A stretch of DNA of 52,292 bases from Candidatus Omnitrophota bacterium (GTDB lineage: Bacteria > Omnitrophota > Gorgyraeia > 1-14-0-20-64-10). The notes under the pieces were generated by a model, which made no database searches, was not told where the DNA came from, and saw only the letters and a program-made list of their open reading frames with translations. Both the position numbers and the translations under genes were made by a program. Positions within the stretch are counted from its first letter, which is position 1. Every line of letters starts with the position of its first letter. Of the stretch, positions 26,923-34,613 are shown one piece after another. The stretch covers positions 1 to 52,292 of the forward strand of contig JACQCH010000046.1 of NCBI GenBank assembly GCA_016201735.1, written 5' to 3'.

Positions 26923-29220
26923 ATGTCCCCCATGATACGGACAGGGCTTCCGGAAGTCAAGCCATTCGGTCTTGAAACCTCGCTCCAATATCTTAAAGGG
27001 GTCGGGCCCCAGCGCTCGGTTCTGTTCCGGCGGCTGGGACTGAAAACCTTGCGGGACCTTCTGTATCATTTCCCCAGGCGCTATGAAGATCGCCGGACCT
27101 TCGGGCCGATCACGGGGCTGACGCCCGGACAGAAATCGACGGTCCGGGGGCGGGTCGCAGGAGCCAGCATCTTCCGGGCCCGGACCGGGACGGTGATCCT
27201 GCAGGTGGTCGTCAAGGATTCGACCGGGACAGTGACGGCCCTCTGGTTCAATCAGCCGTACATGCGCAAGTGGTTCCCTCCGGGGCAGGAACTGGTTTTG
27301 TATGGGATGGTGGAGAGGGTGGGCCGCCGTTTTCAAATCGCCGCCCCCGAATTTGAATTGGTGCAGGCGGGGGCGGCGGAGCATCGTTCCCTCCACATGG
27401 GACGGATTGTTCCGATCTATCCGGCCACCTCCGGCCTGCATCAGCGGGAGCTGCGCTCGGCGGTGGCGCAGGCCTTAAGGGCTCTGCTGCCGACGCTCAA
27501 AGACCCCCTTCCTGCTGATCTGCTGGGACGCCACTCCCTTCTCGATTATCCGACGGCGCTCAAGAGGATACATTTCCCTCCGGTCCCCGAGGCGGCAGCC
27601 GCCTCCCAAGCGCGGCTGGCCTTTGACGAGCTGCTCTGTTTTCAGATCGCGTTGGGATTAAGGCGCAGGAAACTTTCCCAGCGGCCGGGGATTGTCCATC
27701 AGACGAGCGGCGATCTGGTCACCCGATGGAAAGGGAGCCTTCCTTTCAAGCTGACCGCCGGCCAGGAGCAGGCAATCCAGGAGATCTCCAAAGATATGGA
27801 GGCGGAGCACCCGATGCACCGGCTGGTGCAGGGGGAGGTCGGCTCCGGCAAGACGGCCGTGGCGGCCTATGCGGTTGTGGTTGCCGTCCAGTCCGGCTTT
27901 CAAGCGGTGGTGATGGCTCCGACGGAGGTGCTGGCCCGCCAGCATGCCTTGACCTTGACGCAGCTGCTGGCTTCGGTGGATCTGCCGGCGGCCCTTCTCA
28001 CCAGTTCGCTGGACGAATCTTCCCGCAGGGAGCTGGCGCAGGGCCTGAGCGTCGGGACGGTTCCTCTTTTGGTGGCGACCCACGCGGTCTTGGAGCCGTG
28101 GGTCAAATTTTCCCGGCTGGGCCTCGTGGTGATTGATGAGCAGCAGAAGTTCGGCGTTGATCAGAGAAAGGGGATTACCGCCAAGGGGAACAACCCGGAC
28201 CTTCTGATTTTGACGGCGACTCCGATTCCCCGAACGTTGGCGTTGACTCTCTACGGGGAGATGGAAATCTCCACGATCACGGAGCGGCCGGCGGGCAGGC
28301 AGCCGGTCCGGACTGTCTGGATGGACTCCACCCGCCGGGAGGAGTCGTATGCTTTTGTCAAAACGGAGCTGGATGCCGGCCGCCAGGCCTACGTCGTGTG
28401 TCCGAGAATCGGACCAGGTGAGCGGCGCGGGGTGGGATTCTCAGGCCCGCTCGACAACCCCAGCGAGGTTGTCTCGCTAAAAGCTGGCCCTCGCTCTCTC
28501 CGCCGAAATGACAGCTTACAGGCGGAGAACCGTGCCCGCTCGGGCCATCTATTGCCTTCGAACCCCATCCCCGCGCCGCTCACTCCGTCTCCGGAGCCGC
28601 TCATTCCGTTTCCCGAAGCAAAGGTGGCCTCGGCTCAGGAGATCTTCCGGGAGTATCAGCAGATCTTCGCCGGCTATCGAGTGGGCCTGCTCCATGGGCG
28701 GATGAATGCCCGGGAGCAGCGGGCGATCTTTTCCGCGTTCAAGGCGGGGGAGATCCAGGTTTTGGTGGCGACCCAGATCATTGAGGTGGGGGTGGATGTC
28801 GCGAATGCGACCGTTATGGTGATTGAGGGGGCGGAGCGGTTCGGTTTGGCGCAGCTGCACCAGCTGCGGGGCCGGGTGGGCCGGGGCAAGCACGAGGCCA
28901 CCTGTATCCTGATGGCCGATCCGAAGGATCCCTCCAGCGTGGACCGGCTTCAAACCCTAGTCGAGGTGGCCGATGCGTTTAAGATCGCGGAGGAAGATCT
29001 TCGCTTGAGGGGTCCGGGAGAGCTTTTGGGTAAGCGGCAATCCGGGCTCCCGGATCTTAAATGTTTGGAATGGGCGACCCATGGACCCTGGCCAGAAATT
29101 TCTAAAGTGGAGGCAGAATCCATTTTAAGCCGTAATTCTGATTTATCTAGCCCAGAAATAGCCGGTTTAATGAGTGAAATAGATATCCGTTTCCAAAAAT
29201 TGCTGGAACCATGCGAGTAA
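26923..29220 (+). CDS. recG: ATP-dependent DNA helicase RecG
   Basis: RecG, 765 residues from ATG 26923 or 762 from ATG 26932. It remodels stalled forks. The wedge/OB domain starts near LQYLKGVGPQRSVLFRRLG. Walker A is LVQGEVGSGKTAVAA (near residue 305), then the DEQQKFGV box, ILTATPIPRTLALTLYG, and helicase motifs IIEVGVDVANATVMVIEGAERFGLAQLHQLRGRVGRG. An insertion of roughly 65 residues (about 498-566), containing repeat-derived sequence, follows AYVVCPRI. A CATAAT box at 26919-26924 would give a leaderless start at ATG 26932. It overlaps rsmD. Confidence 0.95.
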   Translation: MSPMIRTGLPEVKPFGLETSLQYLKGVGPQRSVLFRRLGLKTLRDLLYHFPRRYEDRRTFGPITGLTPGQKSTVRGRVAGASIFRARTGTVILQVVVKDSTGTVTALWFNQPYMRKWFPPGQELVLYGMVERVGRRFQIAAPEFELVQAGAAEHRSLHMGRIVPIYPATSGLHQRELRSAVAQALRALLPTLKDPLPADLLGRHSLLDYPTALKRIHFPPVPEAAAASQARLAFDELLCFQIALGLRRRKLSQRPGIVHQTSGDLVTRWKGSLPFKLTAGQEQAIQEISKDMEAEHPMHRLVQGEVGSGKTAVAAYAVVVAVQSGFQAVVMAPTEVLARQHALTLTQLLASVDLPAALLTSSLDESSRRELAQGLSVGTVPLLVATHAVLEPWVKFSRLGLVVIDEQQKFGVDQRKGITAKGNNPDLLILTATPIPRTLALTLYGEMEISTITERPAGRQPVRTVWMDSTRREESYAFVKTELDAGRQAYVVCPRIGPGERRGVGFSGPLDNPSEVVSLKAGPRSLRRNDSLQAENRARSGHLLPSNPIPAPLTPSPEPLIPFPEAKVASAQEIFREYQQIFAGYRVGLLHGRMNAREQRAIFSAFKAGEIQVLVATQIIEVGVDVANATVMVIEGAERFGLAQLHQLRGRVGRGKHEATCILMADPKDPSSVDRLQTLVEVADAFKIAEEDLRLRGPGELLGKRQSGLPDLKCLEWATHGPWPEISKVEAESILSRNSDLSSPEIAGLMSEIDIRFQKLLEPCE
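26932..26960 (-). promoter_or_regulatory. rpmB promoter embedded in the recG coding start
   Basis: Read on the reverse strand: TTGACT (26960-26955), a 17-base spacer, and TATCAT (26937-26932), then GGGGGACATT before the rpmB ATG. Predicted 5' leader is 3-4 bases. The whole promoter lies within the first codons of recG on the other strand. Confidence 0.7.
28452..28527. repeat. Hairpin repeats inside recG with CGAAATGACAG core
   Basis: Two hairpins lie in the RecG-specific insertion: GACAACC/GGTTGTC (28452-28472) and CTCCGCC/GGCGGAG (28498-28527). The second encloses CGAAATGACAG (28504-28514), which also occurs between GCCT and AGGC arms in the AsmA-like gene at 25683-25693. Both copies are translated in frame. 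Confidence 0.6.
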
Positions 29221-29831
29221 CCGGAGGCCAATTCTCCGGCAGACACCTTCAGATTCCAAAGGGACCTCCGATCCGGCCTACTTTAGAGCATGTCCGGCAG
29301 GCGATCTTTAATTTGTTGGGGGAGAGGGTCAGGGGGGCAAGGGTCCTGGATCTGTTCAGCGGAACCGGGGCTCTGGGGATCGAGGCCTTAAGTCGAAGAG
29401 CCGCCCATGTGACCTTTGTGGACCGGTCCTATTTCTGCGTCCGGGCTATCGAAGAGAACCTGAAAACCCTTTCCCTGACGACCCTTGAGTCCCCTCCTTT
29501 TGCGATCCACCGGGCCGAGGTCTTGACCGGGATCCGAAAACTGGCGAGAGAGGGGGCCCTTTTTGATCTGGTCCTTTTGGATCCTCCTTATGGGCACGGG
29601 CTCGTCAGAAAATCCTTGAACGCCCTTACCCAGTATGCTATGGTGGCCCCTTTGGGGTTGGTGGTTGTCGAGCAGGATAAACGGGATTCCTTGCCTCCCC
29701 AAGTAGAAGGCAAGGGGATCCGCCAGGTTCTCCAACGGCGCCAAAGGTATGGGGATACCGTAGTGGCGTTTTATGAAAGACAGGATGACCCCGCCCCTCC
29801 GGAGTTCATGCCCTCGGCAAGGAGAGGATGA
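29211..29831 (+). CDS. rsmD: 16S rRNA (guanine-N2) methyltransferase RsmD
   Basis: RsmD, 206 residues, which methylates G966 of 16S rRNA in E. coli. The beginning MRVTGGQFSGRHLQIP and RPTLEHVRQAIFNLL are family marks. The SAM site is VLDLFSGTGALGIEALSRRA and the catalytic motif LVLLDPPYGHG. The protein does not stop at the palindromic element: the frame continues into it, adding about 16 residues (DDPAPPEFMPSARRG), so the C-terminus is element-derived. It overlaps the recG end by 10 bases. Confidence 0.94.
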   Translation: MRVTGGQFSGRHLQIPKGPPIRPTLEHVRQAIFNLLGERVRGARVLDLFSGTGALGIEALSRRAAHVTFVDRSYFCVRAIEENLKTLSLTTLESPPFAIHRAEVLTGIRKLAREGALFDLVLLDPPYGHGLVRKSLNALTQYAMVAPLGLVVVEQDKRDSLPPQVEGKGIRQVLQRRQRYGDTVVAFYERQDDPAPPEFMPSARRG

Positions 29832-29989
29832 TGCAGTATGGCTGGGTGGAAGGATTGGCCGAGGGCATCTGTGTCTTTGGCACAGTGCCCCTGTCCTCTG
29901 AGCCGGGATTGAACCAGAGGGCTGGAGGTTTTCGGGTGATATCACAGAATAGCAGACCCAGAGGACAGGGGCACTCCGGAGGGGCGGGG
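29789..29989 (+). mobile_element. TGA-flanked palindromic element, copy 3 (rsmD/coaD junction)
   Basis: 201 bp with perfect 16-nt ends CCCCGCCCCTCCGGAG (29789-29804) and its reverse complement (29974-29989), flanked by TGA at 29786-29788 and 29990-29992. The second stem is ATGCCCTCGGC/GCCGAGGGCAT, a paired change from the GTGCCC/GGGCAC of the other copies. A CTGTGTCTTTGGCACAG hairpin and a long terminal stem (GTGCCCCTGTCCTCTG with CAGAGGACAGGGGCAC) follow. The last G of the element begins the GTG start of coaD, and the left end is translated as the tail of RsmD. Confidence 0.85.
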
Positions 29990-30480
29990 TGAAGACTCCT
30001 CTTCAGCGGGGGGTTTACCCGGGAACCTTCGACCCGGTGACCAACGGCCACATCGATCTGATCCGCCGGGCCAATGAGCTGTTTCAGGAATTGGTGGTCG
30101 GGGTCGCGGTCAACCCGGGAAAAGGAACCCTCTTTTCGGTGAAGGAACGGGTGGCGATGCTTAGGCAAGCGACCCGGGATCTCCCCTCGGTGGAGGTGAA
30201 GCCGTTTGATGGGTTGGTGGTGGGGTTCGCTCGGGACAACGGGGCCCGAGTCATCGTCCGGGGTTTAAGGATGCTTTCCGATTTCGAGTATGAATTCCAG
30301 ATGGCGCTGACCAACCGGAAACTGAAGCCCCAGATTGAGACGGTCTTCATGATGCCTTCCGAGGAGTACTCCTATCTGTCTTCGCGCCTCATCAAGGAAG
30401 CGGCCGCTTTAGGGGCGGACGTCGGGAAATTTGTTCCTTCCTTCGTGGCCCAGCGTCTGAGAAAGAAGTTGAAAGGTTGA
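29989..30480 (+). CDS. coaD: Phosphopantetheine adenylyltransferase
   Basis: CoaD, 163 residues, catalyses the fourth step of coenzyme A synthesis. The nucleotidyltransferase motif is YPGTFDPVTNGHIDLI, followed by KGTLFSVKERVAML, IVRGLRMLSDFEYEFQMALTN and YSYLSSRLIKEAAALG. The start codon is GTG 29989, whose G belongs to the palindromic element; before insertion the sequence would read ATGAAGACTCCT in a 4-base overlap-type junction. CoA and acyl-carrier genes follow downstream. Confidence 0.96.
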   Translation: MKTPLQRGVYPGTFDPVTNGHIDLIRRANELFQELVVGVAVNPGKGTLFSVKERVAMLRQATRDLPSVEVKPFDGLVVGFARDNGARVIVRGLRMLSDFEYEFQMALTNRKLKPQIETVFMMPSEEYSYLSSRLIKEAAALGADVGKFVPSFVAQRLRKKLKG

Positions 30481-30908
30481 TGATTCTCCACGAGAGACTC
30501 ATGAGGGTAAAACTCAACGAGATCCCGGAATCAGGGCTGACCGTTTCAGAGCGTTTCGATCCGGAGGAGCTGAAACTGCAGACACCCGAATTGAAATTCA
30601 CCGGCCCCCTCGAGGTAACCGGGTTTTTCCAGAGGGAGAGGAGCACGGTTTTTGTGAAGGTGTCCACCGCCGGGGATCAGGAGATGGTTTGCGACCGCTG
30701 CCTGGAAACGTTCGTTCAGCCCTACGGGAGGCAGTTCGACTTCGGCTACTCGGTGAAGGACGAGCTGGTGCTGGACATCACCGATGATGTCCGGCAGGAA
30801 ATCCTGTTAAGTTATCCGGTGAAGTTCCTTTGCCGCGAGGGCTGTGAAGGATTGTGTCCCAGATGCGGAAAGAATTTGAACGTGGGTCCCTGTTCATGTC
30901 CGAGGTAA
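30480..30908 (+). CDS. YceD/DUF177 family protein
   Basis: A 142-residue protein of the YceD (DUF177) family, which usually precedes rpmF, as here. Landmarks are MRVKLNEIPESGLTVSERFDPE, CDRCLETFVQPYGRQFDFGY, and the cysteine pairs in LCREGCEGLCPRCGKNLN. The family is associated with 23S rRNA accumulation in E. coli and plants. ATG 30480 overlaps the coaD stop; ATG 30501, where family similarity begins, is an equally likely start. Confidence 0.9.
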   Translation: MILHERLMRVKLNEIPESGLTVSERFDPEELKLQTPELKFTGPLEVTGFFQRERSTVFVKVSTAGDQEMVCDRCLETFVQPYGRQFDFGYSVKDELVLDITDDVRQEILLSYPVKFLCREGCEGLCPRCGKNLNVGPCSCPR

Positions 30909-30914
30909 AACACC

Positions 30915-31109
30915 ATGGCATTGCCTAAGCGTCGGTTTTCTCGAAGCCGCCGGGATAAGCGGCGGCTTCAACAGAATTTAACGGCTCCCACCCTGACCCG
31001 TTGCCCCGGGTGCGGCGCTTCCATTACCGCCCATCGGGTCTGCTCCTCCTGCGGGTCTTATCGGGGCCGCCAAGTCCTCCCTGTGGAGACCGAGGAAAAG
31101 AAAGGGTGA
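30915..31109 (+). CDS. rpmF: 50S ribosomal protein L32
   Basis: L32, 64 residues: MALPKRRFSRSRRDKRRLQ followed by a zinc ribbon CPGC and CSSC. It sits in the widely conserved order yceD-rpmF-plsX-fabH, which links ribosome and lipid synthesis. The stop overlaps the GTG start of plsX. Confidence 0.97.
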   Translation: MALPKRRFSRSRRDKRRLQQNLTAPTLTRCPGCGASITAHRVCSSCGSYRGRQVLPVETEEKKG

Positions 31110-32119
31110 TCCGGATTGCGGTGGATGGGATGGGGGGAGACCGGGCCCCCAGAGCGGTCGTGGACGGAACGGTGCAGGCCGCGCACCTCCTTAACGAGGT
31201 TGAGATCATCCTGGTCGGCCGGAAGGACCGCCTCTCTAAAGAGCTTTCCCGCTTTCACCCTCTTCCCAAAAACCTGAAGCTCCACGACGCCCCGGAGGTC
31301 ATTGGGATGGGAGAATCTCCGGCGATCTCCGTCCGCAGAAAACCGGACTCTTCCATCTGCCAGATGGTGGAGTTGGCCAAAGCCAAACAGGTCAACGCCA
31401 TCATCAGCGCCGGAAACACCGGGGCGATGGTGGTGGCGGCAAGCCTGGGGCTGGGCCTTCTGGAGGGAATTGAGCGGCCCGGAATCGCGATCCTGCTTCC
31501 CAGCCTGAACGGTTTGACCCTCTTGATCGATGTGGGAGCCAACATCGATTCCAAGCCGGAGCATCTGCTCCAGTATGGACTGATGGGCTCCGTCGTGATG
31601 CGGCGTGTGGTGGGAAGGAAGAATCCGTCCGTGGGCCTGTTGAACGTGGGAGAGGAAGAGTCTAAAGGGACCGACTTCCATCGTCAGGCGTTCAAGCTTC
31701 TTGAAGAATCTTCCCTGAACTTTATCGGGAACATGGAAGGCCGGGAGATCTACACCGGCAAGTGCGACGTCATCGTGTGCGATGGGTTTGTGGGCAACGT
31801 CGTGCTTAAAGTCTCCGAGGGGATGGCGCTGGCCATTCGGGAACTCCAGGTACGGGAGATGAAGAGGACGCTGCTGAACAAGCTTGGTGCGGTCCTCCTG
31901 CTGCCGGCCTTTAAGCGGCTGAAGAAACAGATGGATTACACCGAATATGGGGGAGCTCCTCTCTTGGGGATCGACGGGGTCTGCTTCATTTCTCACGGCT
32001 CCTCCAACGCCAAGGCGATCCGTAACGCCATCCGAGCCGCCGCCACCTTCGTCGCCCACGAAGTGAATCAACAGATCGTGGCGGCCACCCACCAGATGGC
32101 CCGCCAGAAGGTGCATTAG
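31106..32119 (+). CDS. plsX: Phosphate acyltransferase PlsX
   Basis: PlsX, 337 residues, converts acyl-ACP to acyl-phosphate for phospholipid synthesis. Family blocks are IRIAVDGMGGDRAPRAVVDG, NAIISAGNTGAMVVAA, LLIDVGANIDSKPEHLLQYG, VGLLNVGEEESKG and CDVIVCDGFVGNVVLKVSEG. GTG 31106 is chosen because the conserved N-terminus starts there and it forms a GTGA overlap with rpmF; earlier in-frame codons lie within rpmF. Confidence 0.96.
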   Translation: MIRIAVDGMGGDRAPRAVVDGTVQAAHLLNEVEIILVGRKDRLSKELSRFHPLPKNLKLHDAPEVIGMGESPAISVRRKPDSSICQMVELAKAKQVNAIISAGNTGAMVVAASLGLGLLEGIERPGIAILLPSLNGLTLLIDVGANIDSKPEHLLQYGLMGSVVMRRVVGRKNPSVGLLNVGEEESKGTDFHRQAFKLLEESSLNFIGNMEGREIYTGKCDVIVCDGFVGNVVLKVSEGMALAIRELQVREMKRTLLNKLGAVLLLPAFKRLKKQMDYTEYGGAPLLGIDGVCFISHGSSNAKAIRNAIRAAATFVAHEVNQQIVAATHQMARQKVH

Positions 32120-32122
32120 GCC

Positions 32123-33103
32123 ATGGCGATTTCCGTCGGCATCGAAGGATTGGGTTTCTACCTGCCCAGTAAGATTCTCACCAACGCCGATCTGGAAAAG
32201 AGGGTGGAGACCTCCGACGAATGGATACGGACCCGGACCGGAATCCGGGAGCGCCGGATCGCCGCCGAAGGAGAAAACACGAGCGACTTAGCCGTCGGCG
32301 CGGCCAAGATGGCGTTGGCGGAAGCGAAGTTAAAGCCCACCGATCTGGACTTGATCCTGGTTGCGACGATGACTCCGGACATGCCCTGTCCGGCGACCTC
32401 CTGCATTGTCCAGTCCAAACTCGGCGCGCCGCAGGCGGCCGCCATGGATGTCGCCGCCGCCTGTTCCGGTTTCGTGTACGGCTTGGTGATGGGCCAGCAG
32501 TTCGTGGCCAGCGGCACCTACCGGCATGTCCTGGTGGTTGGAGCGGAAGTATTGTCCCGCGTCGTGGACTGGACCGACCGCTCCACCTGCGTCCTGTTCG
32601 GGGATGGAGCGGGGGCGGCGATTCTCGGCCAAACCTCCCGGGGTCAAATCCTCTCCACCTATCTCGGCTCGGATGGGACGAAGGCGGATCTTCTGAAGGT
32701 CCCGGCCGGAGGAGTGGCGGTACCGGCTTCGCATCAATCGGTGGATGAGCGGGGCCATTATCTGAAAATGAATGGGACCGAAGTGTTCAAACACGCCGTC
32801 CGGGCGATGTCGGATGCCTGCTTGAAGGCGATCGAACGGGCCGGGATTAAACCGGAGCAAATCGCCTGTGTGATTCCCCACCAGGCCAACATCCGGATCA
32901 TCGAGGCGGTCGTGGACCGGGCCCGGATGCCTTTGGAGAAGGTGTACCTGAACGTAGACCGGTACGGGAACATGTCTGCGGCTTCCACCATCGTCGCTTT
33001 CTGCGAAGCGGTCCGGGACGGCCGGGTCAAGAAGGGGGATTACGCTCTCCTGGTCGCCTTCGGGGCCGGGTTGACCTGGGGCTCCTGCGTGATCCGATGG
33101 TGA
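32123..33103 (+). CDS. fabH: Beta-ketoacyl-ACP synthase III
   Basis: FabH, 326 residues, condenses acetyl-CoA (or another primer) with malonyl-ACP to begin chain synthesis. The catalytic Cys is in MDVAAACSGFVYGL, His in VIPHQANIRII and Asn in RYGNMSAAST. The start ATG is 3 bases after plsX. Downstream is a 263-base gap before fabD, unusual in this otherwise tightly packed cluster. Confidence 0.97.
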   Translation: MAISVGIEGLGFYLPSKILTNADLEKRVETSDEWIRTRTGIRERRIAAEGENTSDLAVGAAKMALAEAKLKPTDLDLILVATMTPDMPCPATSCIVQSKLGAPQAAAMDVAAACSGFVYGLVMGQQFVASGTYRHVLVVGAEVLSRVVDWTDRSTCVLFGDGAGAAILGQTSRGQILSTYLGSDGTKADLLKVPAGGVAVPASHQSVDERGHYLKMNGTEVFKHAVRAMSDACLKAIERAGIKPEQIACVIPHQANIRIIEAVVDRARMPLEKVYLNVDRYGNMSAASTIVAFCEAVRDGRVKKGDYALLVAFGAGLTWGSCVIRW

Positions 33104-33366
33104 TGCATCTGTCGCTTCCTCCGGGATCCTGTCGGGGGCGGTCTGGCTCCCGGCATCGGCCTTCACTGGATGAGTTTTCACATTTACTCTGGCAGCACAA
33201 CGCAGAGGTGCCCAAACCCAACAGGACGTGCACTAGGAATGTTATGCAGTTCAGCTTTTGTTTTCCAGTCCATCACGGCTAAGCCTCACACGGCGGCCTG
33301 CTGGCAGGAGCCAGCCCACCCCCGCCACCCCGAAGCCCATCCCCCGAGCCGGGGCTTCGCCCATTC
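33104..33366 (+). other. Unusual 263-base gap between fabH and fabD
   Basis: No convincing gene, promoter or ribosome-binding site is seen. A hairpin CGAAGCCC/GGGCTTCG lies near 33331-33356 just before the fabD GTG, and a smaller one (GCTGGC/GCCAGC) lies near 33300-33316. The left side begins right after the fabH stop TGA and the right side ends with GTGA at the fabD start, resembling the TGA-flanked palindromic elements, but there are no matching inverted ends. Confidence 0.5.
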
Positions 33367-34299
33367 GTGACCCACACTTTCGCTTTGTTATTCCCCGGGC
33401 AGGGAGCACAGTTTATTGGCATGGGCAAGGATCTAGCCAAAACTTTTCCCGGCGCAAAGGATCTCTTTCAGAGATCGGATGATCTGCTAGGATTTTCCCT
33501 CAGCGAAGTCTGTTTTGAAGGGCCTCTAGAGAAACTGACCCGCACCGATATTTGTCAACCAGCTCTATATGTTGCTTCCTTGGCGGCTCTAGAAGCTCTG
33601 AAATCTTCCGTTCCTCAAGGCATCTCCCCCGCGGCGGCGGCCGGTCTGAGCTTGGGAGAGTACACGGCGTTGGCCGCGGCGGGAGCCCTTTCTTTCGAGG
33701 ACGGCCTCCGGCTGGTTCATTTGAGAGGACAGGCAATGGAAGAAGCGGCTCATCTGGCGACGGGAACGATGGCGTCGGTCTTAGGATTGGAGCTGGAGAT
33801 TCTCGAACCGATCTGCGCCCAGACCGGAGCCGAGGTGGCCAACATCAATGCGCCCGGCCAGATTGTCATCTCCGGATCTCCCGAGGCGGTCGAGGCGGCG
33901 TCGGCCAAGGCGAAGGAGAAAGGATCCAAGCGGGTGGTTCCGCTCGAGGTTGGGGGAGCTTTTCATTCCCGCCTCATGGAACCGGCCGCCGCCCAGCTTA
34001 AGAAGGCCCTGGAGGGAGTGGCTCTCCAGCCGCTTAAGTTTCCAGTGGCAAGCAACGTGACCGGCGCCTACTATACCGGATCGGATCAGGTGCCCCGTCT
34101 GCTGGTCGAACAGCTCACCAGCCCCGTCCGGTGGGAGGCCTGTGTCCGAACCCTGGTCCAGGCCGGCGTTCGGACCTTCCTGGAGGTGGGGCCGGGGACG
34201 GTGTTGAAAGGTTTGTGCCGGCGGATCGATCCGGAGGTACCGGTTCACTCTGCGGGGACGGCGGATCAGGTTCGGGAACTGGCCGCTCAATGGGCTTGA
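33367..34299 (+). CDS. fabD: Malonyl-CoA:ACP transacylase
   Basis: FabD, 310 residues, loads malonyl onto ACP. The active site is GLSLGEYTAL (Ser) with the catalytic His in GGAFHSRLME; PGQGAQFIGMGKDL opens the protein. The start is GTG 33367. No ribosome-binding site precedes it. It lies between fabH and acpP in a standard fab cluster. The acpP promoter overlaps its 3' end. Confidence 0.96.
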   Translation: MTHTFALLFPGQGAQFIGMGKDLAKTFPGAKDLFQRSDDLLGFSLSEVCFEGPLEKLTRTDICQPALYVASLAALEALKSSVPQGISPAAAAGLSLGEYTALAAAGALSFEDGLRLVHLRGQAMEEAAHLATGTMASVLGLELEILEPICAQTGAEVANINAPGQIVISGSPEAVEAASAKAKEKGSKRVVPLEVGGAFHSRLMEPAAAQLKKALEGVALQPLKFPVASNVTGAYYTGSDQVPRLLVEQLTSPVRWEACVRTLVQAGVRTFLEVGPGTVLKGLCRRIDPEVPVHSAGTADQVRELAAQWA

Positions 34300-34323
34300 C
34301 AAACCCGGTCGGATCGTTATACT
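34296..34323 (+). promoter_or_regulatory. acpP promoter
   Basis: TTGACA (34296-34301), a 16-base spacer and TATACT (34318-34323). A leader of about 26 bases follows with a strong GGAGGAG ribosome-binding site (34338-34344). This classic leadered arrangement differs from the leaderless starts elsewhere and fits high ACP expression. Confidence 0.82.
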
Positions 34324-34355
34324 GACTTGACGAAATTGGAGGAGAAAAAATAGAG

Positions 34356-34604
34356 ATGAGCACCGTACAAGACAAGGTTCGATCGATCATCGCGGAGCAG
34401 TTGGGCGTGAAGTTGGAAGAGGTGACCCCGCAGGCCTCGTTCATCGATGACCTCGGCGCCGATTCGTTGGACACGGTGGAGCTGGTGATGGCGCTGGAGG
34501 AGGAATTCGGAATTGAGATTCCCGACGAAGAGGCGGAGAAGATGGTGACCGTCGGGGACGCCATGAAGTACATCGACGAGAAGTCCGGCCAGAAAGCCTC
34601 GTGA
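34356..34604 (+). CDS. acpP: Acyl carrier protein
   Basis: ACP, 82 residues, acidic, with the phosphopantetheine attachment serine in [19 protein letters not shown]. It carries growing acyl chains between the Fab enzymes encoded around it. It has its own promoter and a strong ribosome-binding site. fabF begins 9 bases after its stop. Confidence 0.98.
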   Translation: MSTVQDKVRSIIAEQLGVKLEEVTPQASFIDDLGADSLDTVELVMALEEEFGIEIPDEEAEKMVTVGDAMKYIDEKSGQKAS

Positions 34605-34613
34605 CGTCTCGTC

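Noticed and set aside
33240-33250. GTTATGC resembling an integron attC core in the fabH-fabD gap
   Set aside because: No matching RYYYAAC partner at the right spacing, no integrase, and a single hit is expected by chance.
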